In this document: positions 6,680 through 13,428 of the stretch, one piece after another | Position numbering within the stretch: position 1 is the first letter of the stretch | Layout of the letters: every line of letters begins with the position of its first letter | DNA from: Candidatus Paceibacter sp. | GTDB lineage: Bacteria; Patescibacteriota; Minisyncoccia; UBA6257; HR35 | NCBI GenBank assembly: GCA_023255765.1 | Contig: JAGDVT010000039.1 | Span: 1-21,916 of the forward strand | Reading direction: 5' to 3' | Length of the DNA: 21,916 nucleotides | Notes under the pieces: generated by a model | Database searches by the model: none | What the model was told of the DNA's origin: nothing | What the model saw: the letters and a program-made list of their open reading frames with translations, nothing else | Position numbers and translations under genes: made by a program

Positions 6680-6701
6680 ATACTATACTATAGTAGAGTA
6701 T
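6680..6701 (+). promoter_or_regulatory. Palindromic operator over the promoter of the redox operon
   Basis: Positions 6680-6701 form a 22-bp palindrome with only one mismatched pair of positions; its core TACTATAGTA (6686-6695) is perfect. It contains two possible -10 boxes, TATACT (6684-6689) and TATAGT (6689-6694), and touches the ATG at 6700, so the transcript is nearly or fully leaderless. Its position immediately before a CsoR-family repressor gene suggests autoregulation. CsoR operators described so far usually contain G tracts, which are absent here. Confidence 0.6.
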
Positions 6702-6924
6702 GGAAATAATAAAAAGGTTAAATAAAATAAAAGGGCAAATATTTGGAATAGAAAATATGATTAAGGAAAAAAGAAGTTGTGATGAAATTTTGCAACAAAT
6801 TTTAGCTGTTAAAAAGGCTATTGATTCTTTGGCAAAAGAACTAGCTGTTAGTTATATTATCAAAATGCCATACAAAGATAAAAACAAAATAGAGTCGTTA
6901 TTTAAGAAGTTAATAAAATTATGA
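6700..6924 (+). CDS. CsoR/FrmR (DUF156) family transcriptional regulator
   Basis: Small all-helical repressor of 74 aa in the family that senses copper, nickel/cobalt, formaldehyde or persulfides. The family pattern is clear: RLNKIKGQIFGIENMI followed by CDEILQQILAVKKAIDSLAKELA. The first sensing Cys is present (Cys27). The residues expected 25 and 29 positions later (His and Cys in copper-sensing CsoR) are Tyr52 and Ile56 by direct counting, so canonical copper or two-Cys persulfide chemistry is doubtful. It is the first gene of an operon: its TGA overlaps the ATG of the DUF302-glutaredoxin gene as ATGA. It probably represses its own operon through the palindrome at 6680. Confidence 0.85.
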   Translation: MEIIKRLNKIKGQIFGIENMIKEKRSCDEILQQILAVKKAIDSLAKELAVSYIIKMPYKDKNKIESLFKKLIKL

Positions 6925-7532
6925 AAATTACATATTTTCGTAAAAGTAAGTTAAGTAAAAATAAGGTTTTAGAGAATTTGAAAAATTTTGCAAAAGAAAA
7001 TTTGTTGGATATATGGGGTATTAAAGAAGATGATAATTTAATATTAATTGGAATATATAAAAAAGATTTAATTGAAAATTTAAAAAGGAAAAATCCAGAA
7101 ATTTTAAGCGTATTGCCTCTGAATGTAATTATTATAGAAGATGAAGAAGCAACAAAAGTAGGTTTATTGAATCCTGAAATTTTTGATAACATTAGCGGTG
7201 AATCAATAAGTAACTTTTTTACTAAAATGATTGATGCAATATCTGAAGCAGGAGAAAGAAAAATCAAAAAAATAAAAATATATGCAACTACAAATTGTCC
7301 GTATTGCAAAGCAGAAAAAGAGTTTCTAGACTCTAAAGGAATTAATTATGAATATAATTTAGTTGATATAAATCCATTAGCAGCTCAAGAAATGATTGAG
7401 AAAACAGGACAATATGGGGTTCCTGTTACAGAAATTCTTTTTGATGATAATGAAGAAGAGTATATAATTGGATTTGACAAGTTGGCCTTAGAAAAAATAT
7501 TGTCTAATTATAAGGTCGAATTAGATAATTAA
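6921..7532 (+). CDS. DUF302 domain - glutaredoxin fusion protein
   Basis: Two-domain 203-aa protein. Residues about 15-108 match the DUF302 pattern (a strand ILIGIYKKDLIENLKRKNPE, then SVLPLNVIIIEDEEATKVGLLNPEIF). Residues about 117-195 form a glutaredoxin/NrdH-like thioredoxin fold with the redox motif CPYC (Cys126, Cys129), the cis-Pro segment GVPVTEI and a C-terminal helix. No signal peptide, so it should act in the cytoplasm as a thiol-disulfide oxidoreductase. DUF302 genes are often found near CsoR-type regulators; here it is fused to a redox domain and translationally coupled to the regulator. DoxX follows 7 bp later. The DUF302 function is unknown. Confidence 0.82.
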   Translation: MKITYFRKSKLSKNKVLENLKNFAKENLLDIWGIKEDDNLILIGIYKKDLIENLKRKNPEILSVLPLNVIIIEDEEATKVGLLNPEIFDNISGESISNFFTKMIDAISEAGERKIKKIKIYATTNCPYCKAEKEFLDSKGINYEYNLVDINPLAAQEMIEKTGQYGVPVTEILFDDNEEEYIIGFDKLALEKILSNYKVELDN

Positions 7533-7539
7533 TTTTAAA

Positions 7540-7935
7540 ATGCAAGCAGATTTTATTTTATTACTTTCAAGATTAATTTTAGGTATATATTTTTTGTTTA
7601 ACGGATATAATCATTTTAGAAATTTAGGACCTCTATCACAATATGCACAAAGTAAAAATGTTCCTTATCCAAAATTTGCTGTAATTATTACGGGATTTTT
7701 ACTACTAATTGGAGGATTAACTATACTAGTTGGTAAATATATAGAAATAGGTGTAGTAGCTTTAACTTTATTCTTTCTCCCTGTTAGTTTTGTAATGCAT
7801 AATTTTTGGGCAGTTCAAGATCCTCAAATGAGAATGTTAGAAATGGTTAATTTTATGAAAAATTTAGCTCTGTGGGCTGCTATATTAGCATTACTTTTTA
7901 TACCTCAACCTTGGCCATGGAGCTTTCTTAGATGA
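7540..7935 (+). CDS. DoxX family membrane protein
   Basis: Integral membrane protein of 131 aa with about four hydrophobic segments: residues 5-22 (ILLLSRLILGIYFLFNGYNH), 46-64, 68-86 and 108-124. The N-terminal RLILGIYFLFNGYNH and the internal GLTILVGKYIEIGVVALTLFFLPVSFVMHNFW match the DoxX/DoxD superfamily. Known members take part in thiosulfate:quinone chemistry or in membrane-associated oxidoreductase complexes handling thiol stress. The gene lies in the redox operon and overlaps the NDH-2 gene as ATGA. A partner role with the neighbouring quinone-linked enzymes is inferred from context. Confidence 0.85.
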   Translation: MQADFILLLSRLILGIYFLFNGYNHFRNLGPLSQYAQSKNVPYPKFAVIITGFLLLIGGLTILVGKYIEIGVVALTLFFLPVSFVMHNFWAVQDPQMRMLEMVNFMKNLALWAAILALLFIPQPWPWSFLR

Positions 7936-9149
7936 AAAATGTAGTTATAATAGGAGGAGGATTTGGAGGAGTATATACAGCCTTAAATCTGAGTAAATTA
8001 TTTAAAAAAATTGACATTAAGATTTACTTGATAGATAAAAAAAATTATTTTATCTTTGTGCCGCTAATTCATGAAATTGCTGTTGGAAAAATATCTATTG
8101 ATAATGCAATTGTACCTTATATTGATATATTAAACAAAAATATAGAATTCTTAGAGGGTGAAGTTGATTTAATTGATTTAGACAAAAAAATTATTAATGT
8201 TAAATCTTTTTATGGTAATATAAAATTAAATTATCACTATTTAGTAATAGCTACGGGATCTAAGACAAATTTTTTTAATATAAAAGGAGCCCAGAGTAAT
8301 TCATATGAATTAAAAAGTCTACAAGACGCCCTGAGACTTAAAAATAAATTACTTGATTTATTAGAAATTTGTAGATTAACCGAAAAAGAAATAAATATAA
8401 ATATAATAGGAGGAGGTGCAACAGAAGTAGAGCTATCAGCTGAAATTGCAGATTTGGTTTACTATTACAAAAATATTTATAAAAATCTAAATGTAGATAA
8501 AATTAAAATAAATTTGATAGATAAAAATAACGATGTTTTAATACAATTTGATCCTAGAATTAGAGAAAAAGCGAGAAATAAACTAATAGAGAAAAAGATA
8601 AACTTATTTTTGAATAAAGAAGTAGAAGAAATTGGCGAGAGTTATATTAAGTTTAAAGATGGATATAAAATAAATAGTGATATCAATATATGGGTGGCAG
8701 GAGTGGCTCCTAATCTACCTAATATAGTAGGTGATATAAAGCTAGATAAAACTGGCAAAATTATAGTTAATGAATATCTACAAGTTAAGGATTATAAAGA
8801 AGTATTCGCATTAGGAGATTGTGCTTATTTTTTACAAAATAATAAACCTTTACCAAACTTAGCCCAAGTAGCTTTTAAACAATCAAAAACTGTTGCCCTA
8901 AATATATATAATTTAGAAAATAAAAAAGAATTAAAAAAATTTATTTATAAACATACTGGTGATTTAATATCATTAGGAGACTGGTATGCTATAGGTAAGA
9001 TATATGGTACGATAGTAAGCGGAAAATTCTTTTGGTGGCTTTGGAGGACAGTATATTTGTTTAAAATACCAACACTTAAGAAAAAAATTAAGTTAGCAAT
9101 TGATTGGACGTTTAATCTTTTTTATAATAGAGATATAAGTAAAATTTGA
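7932..9149 (+). CDS. ndh: Type II NADH:quinone oxidoreductase (NDH-2)
   Basis: Single-subunit, non-proton-pumping flavoenzyme that passes electrons from NADH to quinone at the membrane. The 405-aa protein has the FAD-binding GGGFGGVYTAL at residues 8-18, NYFIFVPLIHEIAVG (the typical NDH-2 active-site region), a second Rossmann motif for NADH (IIGGGATEVELSAEIAD) and the FAD-binding VFALGDCAYF. The C-terminus is a Trp/aromatic amphipathic helix pair (FFWWLWRTVYLFKIP) typical of NDH-2 membrane attachment. Sulfide:quinone oxidoreductase is a related alternative, but its conserved redox cysteines are not apparent. It overlaps doxX by ATGA and is followed at once by VKOR. Confidence 0.9.
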   Translation: MKNVVIIGGGFGGVYTALNLSKLFKKIDIKIYLIDKKNYFIFVPLIHEIAVGKISIDNAIVPYIDILNKNIEFLEGEVDLIDLDKKIINVKSFYGNIKLNYHYLVIATGSKTNFFNIKGAQSNSYELKSLQDALRLKNKLLDLLEICRLTEKEININIIGGGATEVELSAEIADLVYYYKNIYKNLNVDKIKINLIDKNNDVLIQFDPRIREKARNKLIEKKINLFLNKEVEEIGESYIKFKDGYKINSDINIWVAGVAPNLPNIVGDIKLDKTGKIIVNEYLQVKDYKEVFALGDCAYFLQNNKPLPNLAQVAFKQSKTVALNIYNLENKKELKKFIYKHTGDLISLGDWYAIGKIYGTIVSGKFFWWLWRTVYLFKIPTLKKKIKLAIDWTFNLFYNRDISKI

Positions 9150-9151
9150 AT

Positions 9152-9580
9152 ATGGCTATTTTTTTAAAATTAAATATTTCGAAAATAATTTTATTTTTTA
9201 TATTTATAAATATTTTAATTTCATTTTACCTTTGCTTAGTGGATTTAAAAAATCAAAATGTATTATGCACACCAGGCAATAGATGCGATTATGTTTTAAA
9301 AAGTGAATACAGTAAAATTAAAGGAATTCCTATTTCTTTAATAGGTTTTATTTATTTTATATTTTTATTTATGCTAATTACTATTTCTAACTTAAATCCA
9401 GCTTTATTAAATTTAGCTCTAATCTTTTCATCTTTTTCTTTTATATTTTCTCTATATTTAATTTATTTGCAAATTTATATAATAAAAGCATTATGTCCTT
9501 ATTGTTTGGTAGTAGATGTTAGTTCTATTTTGATTTTCTTTTTGTTAATAATTATGCATTTAAATAAAAAAAGATTATAA
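9152..9580 (+). CDS. Vitamin K epoxide reductase (VKOR) family protein
   Basis: Membrane disulfide-bond-forming enzyme that takes electrons from periplasmic dithiols and passes them to quinone, replacing DsbB in many bacteria. The 142-aa protein has four to five hydrophobic segments. The loop pair Cys39/Cys45 (CTPGNRC) and the active-site CPYC (Cys115, Cys118) are present in the right order, with the conserved GIPISLIGFIYF stretch between them. No fused thioredoxin domain is present, so a separate DsbA-like partner is expected outside the window. I choose the ATG at 9152, 2 bp after the ndh stop, over the in-frame TTG at 9146. Confidence 0.88.
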   Translation: MAIFLKLNISKIILFFIFINILISFYLCLVDLKNQNVLCTPGNRCDYVLKSEYSKIKGIPISLIGFIYFIFLFMLITISNLNPALLNLALIFSSFSFIFSLYLIYLQIYIIKALCPYCLVVDVSSILIFFLLIIMHLNKKRL

Positions 9581-9581
9581 T
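9576..9581 (+). promoter_or_regulatory. -10 box before the isomerase gene
   Basis: A perfect TATAAT ends 7 nt before the ATG at 9589, so a transcript starting here would be leaderless. No good -35 is seen at 17 bp, so this may be a secondary promoter inside the operon. Confidence 0.4.
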
Positions 9582-9588
9582 TTTAAAG

Positions 9589-10548
9589 ATGGATTTATTA
9601 GAGAAAATAAAAAATTTTACAAAACAATTTGATTTTGAGCCAGAAATTGAAAATAAAGAAAATTTTACATCTAATAATAAATTTTTAATATGCGGAATGG
9701 GAGGTTCTCACTTAGCAGGGAACTATCTTAAATTTCTTTTCCCAGAAATAGATATTTATGTTCATAAAAATTATAATTTACCAAATTTAAGCGATCTAGA
9801 TAATAGGTTAATAGTAACAATATCATTTTCTGGTAATACAGAAGAAACATTATCAAGCTTCGAAAAAGCATTAAATGAAAAATTAAATTTAATAGTAATA
9901 AGCAAAAATGGTAAATTATTAGAGTTAGCAAAAGCAAATAATGTGTCTTTTATAAAATTACCAGACGATGAAATAGTGCCAAGGTTAGGAGTAGGGTATA
10001 TACTAAAGACTTTAATTAAATTAATAAATCAAAACATAGAACTAAATAGTGAATATTTAGAAAGCGAAATAAACTTAAAAGAAATAGAAAAAAAGGCCCA
10101 ATTGTTAGCAGAAGAAATAGGAAGCAGAATTATTTTAATTTATTCAACTGAATATCTTTATCCTTTGATATATTATTGGAAGATTATTTTTAATGAAAAC
10201 TCAAAATACCCCGCATTTTTCAACTTTATACCAGAGCTTTGTCATAATGAAATCGAAATCTTTGAAAATGAAAAATTTAACAAAAACTTTTTTGTTTTAT
10301 TTGTAACAGCCCAAGATTATATAGAAGATAAAAATAAAAAAAGAATAGAGATATTAAAGGATATTTTGGAAGAAAGAAAAATTAAAAATGAAATTATAAA
10401 TTTTACAGGTAAAGAAAGATTAATAATAGTGGTTAAAAATATTCTTTTTGCAAGTTTTACTAGTTATTATTTAGCTTTTAATAAAAATATAGATCCTGTA
10501 TCAACTGCTTTGATAGAAGAATTTAAAAATAAGATTAGCCAGGCATAA
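9589..10548 (+). CDS. Bifunctional phosphoglucose/phosphomannose isomerase
   Basis: Converts glucose 6-phosphate or mannose 6-phosphate to fructose 6-phosphate, feeding glycolysis and sugar-nucleotide synthesis. The 319-aa protein has the SIS-domain phosphate-binding motifs LICGMGGSHLAG (33-44) and TISFSGNTEETL (77-88). The family active-site segment FIPELCHNEIE includes Glu216 and His219, and a C-terminal PVSTALIEEFK segment is also typical. This short form is known from archaea and many uncultured bacteria. It starts 8 bp after VKOR, possibly with its own promoter, so it may be a passenger of the redox operon. A terminator stem begins inside its last codons. Confidence 0.92.
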   Translation: MDLLEKIKNFTKQFDFEPEIENKENFTSNNKFLICGMGGSHLAGNYLKFLFPEIDIYVHKNYNLPNLSDLDNRLIVTISFSGNTEETLSSFEKALNEKLNLIVISKNGKLLELAKANNVSFIKLPDDEIVPRLGVGYILKTLIKLINQNIELNSEYLESEINLKEIEKKAQLLAEEIGSRIILIYSTEYLYPLIYYWKIIFNENSKYPAFFNFIPELCHNEIEIFENEKFNKNFFVLFVTAQDYIEDKNKKRIEILKDILEERKIKNEIINFTGKERLIIVVKNILFASFTSYYLAFNKNIDPVSTALIEEFKNKISQA

Positions 10549-10560
10549 GCCTGGCTTTAT
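10537..10560 (+). terminator. Terminator of the redox/isomerase operon
   Basis: AGCCAGGC (10538-10544 with the preceding base) pairs with GCCTGGCT (10549-10556) around an ATAA loop, followed by a T/A tail. The stem overlaps the last four codons and stop of the isomerase gene. Confidence 0.75.
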
Positions 10561-10570
10561 AATAAAACTT

Positions 10571-10747
10571 TTATTTTCTAAATAATATAGACATTAAAAA
10601 TAAAACAAAAGTAATTAAAATCCAAGCACTTAATATTCTAATAGCAATTTTAGATTTACTAAATAAAGCCATAAATAAACTAAATGTTACTATTGTAATA
10701 GATAATATTAACCATACTAAAAATCCTGCTACTATAATATATTCCAT
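10571..10747 (-). CDS. Small two-helix membrane protein
   Basis: A 58-aa protein of unknown function with two predicted membrane helices: residues about 3-29 (YIIVAGFLVWLILSITIVTFSLFMALF) and 37-55, joined by a basic loop (SKSKIAIR), and ending FRK. The start is the ATG at 10747, because AAGGGGGGTGA at 10763-10753 is a near-perfect Shine-Dalgarno 5 nt upstream; an in-frame GTG at 10756 falls inside it. The good SD, plausible topology and divergent promoter region support a real gene. Its neighbour across the divergent promoter is an L,D-transpeptidase, so a cell-envelope role is possible, but this is only inferred. Confidence 0.7.
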   Translation of the reverse strand: MEYIIVAGFLVWLILSITIVTFSLFMALFSKSKIAIRILSAWILITFVLFLMSILFRK

Positions 10748-10752
10748 TCTAC

Positions 10753-10831
10753 TCACCCCCCTTTTTTTAGATTTTCTAATTATATTATAATATTATTATA
10801 TAATTTTAAAAATGCACTCTAAAAGGAGGTG
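10753..10831. promoter_or_regulatory. Divergent promoter region with two strong Shine-Dalgarno sites
   Basis: The 90-bp gap holds TATAAT on the plus strand at 10786-10791 and 10799-10804, and on the minus strand at 10789-10784 and 10800-10795. The -35 elements are weak. Both genes have strong SDs: AAGGAGGTG (10823-10831) for the transpeptidase and AAGGGGGGTGA (minus, 10763-10753) for the small membrane protein, so both transcripts have real leaders of about 25-45 nt. Confidence 0.6.
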
Positions 10832-10837
10832 GCAAGC

Positions 10838-11458
10838 ATGAAAAAGCTACTTATTTTATTTTTATTTGTAAACATTTCTGCAGCTCAAACATATAAATAT
10901 GGAGATAAGAGCAAAGAAATTAGAAAGATCCAGATGAGATTAATAAATTTAGGGTATATAACCGATCAAAATGGAATATTTGGCATTAAAACAAAATTTG
11001 CTGTGATAGCATTTCAGAAGGTAAATAATATAAAAGTAGACGGAATCGTTGGGGAAGAAACCTTAAAGAAATTAGATAATCCAAGTAGACCAGCCCCAAA
11101 CTATAAAAATAATCCAGATCATATAGAGGTGGATTTAAAGAGACAAGTTCTGTATTTAGTTGAAAATAAGAGAATAAAATATATAATACCAATTTCTTCA
11201 GGCAAAAGAAATAGTACTATTAAAGGAAGATTTAAAATATATAAACTTAAAAAAGGGTGGCACAAAGTAATGGGAAAACCTTGGAGTGGCTTTATGCATA
11301 ATCCGATTTATTTTTATAAATCCTATGCAATTCATGGATACAAAAGTGTACCAAATTATCCGGCAAGCCATGGTTGTATAAGAATTCCTTTGTGCTATTC
11401 TGATTTTCTTTTCGAATATATAAAGTCAAAAAATGTAAAAGAAGTCTATATATATTGA
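10838..11458 (+). CDS. Secreted L,D-transpeptidase (YkuD) with peptidoglycan-binding domain
   Basis: Cross-links or modifies peptidoglycan outside the membrane. The 206-aa protein begins with a signal peptide (MKKLLILFLFVNISAAQ). A PG_binding_1 domain follows (about 21-80: KEIRKIQMRLINLGY, FGIKTKFAVIAFQ, VDGIVGEETL), then the YkuD catalytic domain (about 95-206) with IHGY (His166) and the active site SHGCIRIP (His178, Cys180). The ATG at 10838 is preferred over a GTG at 10829 that lies in the SD AAGGAGGTG. With the amidase at 1527 it forms the peptidoglycan-remodelling set of this window. A bidirectional terminator separates it from the convergent gene. Confidence 0.93.
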   Translation: MKKLLILFLFVNISAAQTYKYGDKSKEIRKIQMRLINLGYITDQNGIFGIKTKFAVIAFQKVNNIKVDGIVGEETLKKLDNPSRPAPNYKNNPDHIEVDLKRQVLYLVENKRIKYIIPISSGKRNSTIKGRFKIYKLKKGWHKVMGKPWSGFMHNPIYFYKSYAIHGYKSVPNYPASHGCIRIPLCYSDFLFEYIKSKNVKEVYIY

Positions 11459-11465
11459 TCAGACA

Positions 11466-11494
11466 AAAGGGGGTGGATTTATTCTGCCCCCTTT
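11466..11494. terminator. Bidirectional terminator between convergent genes
   Basis: AAAGGGGG (11466-11473) pairs with CCCCCTTT (11487-11494), with A/T tracts on both sides. The minus-strand gene stops inside the loop (11479), so the right arm of the stem is also its C-terminal coding sequence. Confidence 0.75.
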
Positions 11495-12720
11495 AAAATT
11501 TCTCTAAATCTATTTAAATAAATATTTAAATTTTCGTTTTTATCTTGGATAAAATCAGCAAAAGATTTTTTATTTTTAATATTGTTATTATCTTCTAAAA
11601 ATTCTTTAAATAATTTTTGAGTTAAATATGGTAAATGATGACAGCCAGCCCAATAATAACATAGTTGAATAAAAAACCAACCTTCATCTTCTTTGTAAGC
11701 ATTTTTTAAAATTTCAATATCCACATTTTTTACTAATTCTAAAAAATAATAAATTAGTAAATAAATTTCAGCTCTAAAATGATCTCTTAAATCAAAATCA
11801 TCTAACCTCTCAGGCAATTTATAAATAGGTAAATTAAATTCTTTCCTCTCTTCTTCAGAAAATTCAATAACAAATCTGTTTATGTAATTTATAGGATAAA
11901 ATTTATCTTTATTTTCGCCAATGACAAATTCGGAAATTTGAAAAGGGCCAAATGATAATACTTTATCAAAAATGGCAGGTATAGATACAAGAAATCTTAA
12001 ACCTCTTCTAGCTAATAAATAATTTAATATTTCTTTATTAATCTCAGTATCTTTATCTGCATAGCATATTTCAACCAAAATCAGGCAAAATAATGTTTTG
12101 TTTAGTAATTTCAATAAATTTTCTTCTCTTAATAAATTCCGTATAAAAATTTTTTGCATTTCGTCAAATTTATATCTGTCATTGTCAAATATTTTTTCTA
12201 AATCTAAAACAATTAAAGACTCCGATATCACTAAACTTAAATATTTTTTAAAATCATCTGAGTTTTCTATATATCCTTTATAATGCTCGGCAAAATTTTT
12301 TAAAATTTTCTCCTTAAGCTTTCTAAATTTTAATATTAAATCTTCATCTTTGAATTTTTCTTCAACATAATCATTTTTTTCTTCCCACAAAGTATCAAGA
12401 GCTAAATAAGAATCATCTATAAAATAAGCTTTTATTGGATAATTCAGCTCTTTATTTTTTAAAACTTCTAACAAATCTTGTAAGTTGTACTGATAAGGTT
12501 CATTTCTGTCTTCTATTTTTTTTAATTTTTTATTTATTTCTTTTAATGCAGTTAAAATTCCTTTTTCTTTATCTTCTTCTATTTTTTTATTTATTTCCTC
12601 TGCTTTTTCTTTACCTAAACAAGATCTTAAAAGCATAATCGTTCCTCCTAATCCAGCTAAGCCTAAGAAAGTTAAAAACTCTCTTCTTGTTATATTATTT
12701 CTTTTTTCTTTCCTTCGCAT
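11479..12720 (-). CDS. Hypothetical protein with twin-arginine (Tat) type leader
   Basis: A 413-aa protein of unknown function. Its N-terminus is a Tat-type leader: TRREFLTF (Arg12-Arg13) followed by a Gly/Leu-rich hydrophobic core (LGLAGLGGTIMLL) and a Cys (Cys34). The four residues LRSC are not a good lipobox, so lipid attachment is uncertain. The mature part is mainly helical and charged, with a likely coiled coil at about 37-75 (Lys/Glu-rich) and no family I recognise. It contains a Trp/Tyr/His/Cys-rich stretch (FIQLCYYWAGCHHLPYL) near residue 365 that could bind a metal or cofactor, which would suit Tat export of a folded protein. It is convergent with the transpeptidase and divergent from rsmI. 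Confidence 0.75.
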   Translation of the reverse strand: MRRKEKRNNITRREFLTFLGLAGLGGTIMLLRSCLGKEKAEEINKKIEEDKEKGILTALKEINKKLKKIEDRNEPYQYNLQDLLEVLKNKELNYPIKAYFIDDSYLALDTLWEEKNDYVEEKFKDEDLILKFRKLKEKILKNFAEHYKGYIENSDDFKKYLSLVISESLIVLDLEKIFDNDRYKFDEMQKIFIRNLLREENLLKLLNKTLFCLILVEICYADKDTEINKEILNYLLARRGLRFLVSIPAIFDKVLSFGPFQISEFVIGENKDKFYPINYINRFVIEFSEEERKEFNLPIYKLPERLDDFDLRDHFRAEIYLLIYYFLELVKNVDIEILKNAYKEDEGWFFIQLCYYWAGCHHLPYLTQKLFKEFLEDNNNIKNKKSFADFIQDKNENLNIYLNRFREILKGAE

Positions 12721-12760
12721 TAGATTTTAAAATTATATTATTAATTTAATTATAAATAAA

Positions 12761-13423
12761 ATGGGGAAATTATATGTAGTTCCAACTCCCATAGGAAATT
12801 TAAAAGATATAACATTAAGAAGTTTAGAAGTTTTGAATAAAGTCACCTACATATTTTGTGAAGATACAAGAAGAACAAAAATATTACTTGATTACTATAA
12901 TATTAAAAACAAAAAACTTATATCATATTTTGCACCTAAAGAAGAAAGCAAGATTCCTTTATTATTAGAATTAATTAAAAACAATAATACAGCATTAGTG
13001 GTTGACTCTGGTATGCCCTCTATTTCTGATCCAGGTTATAAATTAATTAAGGCTTGTATAGAAAATAACTTAGAAATTGAAGTTTTGCCTGGATCTACTG
13101 CTTTTTTGACCGCCTTAATTGGTTCTGGTTTGCCTACTGATAAATTTCTGTTTTTAGGTTTTATACCTAAAAAGGGATTAGTAAATTATTTTGAAAAATT
13201 TAAAAACTTAGATATTACTTTTGTGTTTTATGAATCTCCTCAGAGAATACTAAAAACATTAAAAGTAATTTATGAGGTATTTGGAAATTGTAATATAGTT
13301 ATTGCAAGAGAAATTTCTAAAATTTATGAAGAATATATAAGAGGAGAGATAAAAGATATTATTCCAAAATTAGAAAAGGAAAAATTAAAAGGAGAAATTA
13401 CAATAATTTTTCGTAAAATATAA
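12761..13423 (+). CDS. rsmI: 16S rRNA (cytidine-1402 2'-O)-methyltransferase RsmI
   Basis: Methylates the ribose of C1402 in the decoding centre of 16S rRNA, using SAM. The 220-aa protein has the family motifs in order: VVPTPIGNLKDITLRSLEVL (residues 5-24), CEDTRRTKILL (33-43), VVDSGMPSISDPGY (about 79-92), VLPGSTAFLTALIGSGLPTD and FLGFIPKK. It ends right after the core tetrapyrrole-methylase-like fold (KGEITIIF), lacking the C-terminal extension of the usual 270-290 aa form. The ATG at 12761 has no SD; TATAAA ends 4 nt before it. The following gene starts 5 bp after the stop. Confidence 0.94.
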   Translation: MGKLYVVPTPIGNLKDITLRSLEVLNKVTYIFCEDTRRTKILLDYYNIKNKKLISYFAPKEESKIPLLLELIKNNNTALVVDSGMPSISDPGYKLIKACIENNLEIEVLPGSTAFLTALIGSGLPTDKFLFLGFIPKKGLVNYFEKFKNLDITFVFYESPQRILKTLKVIYEVFGNCNIVIAREISKIYEEYIRGEIKDIIPKLEKEKLKGEITIIFRKI

Positions 13424-13428
13424 TATCA

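Noticed and set aside
7932..9149. Sulfide:quinone oxidoreductase instead of NDH-2
   Set aside because: Only two Cys are seen, neither in the expected redox positions, and the C-terminal aromatic amphipathic region fits NDH-2.
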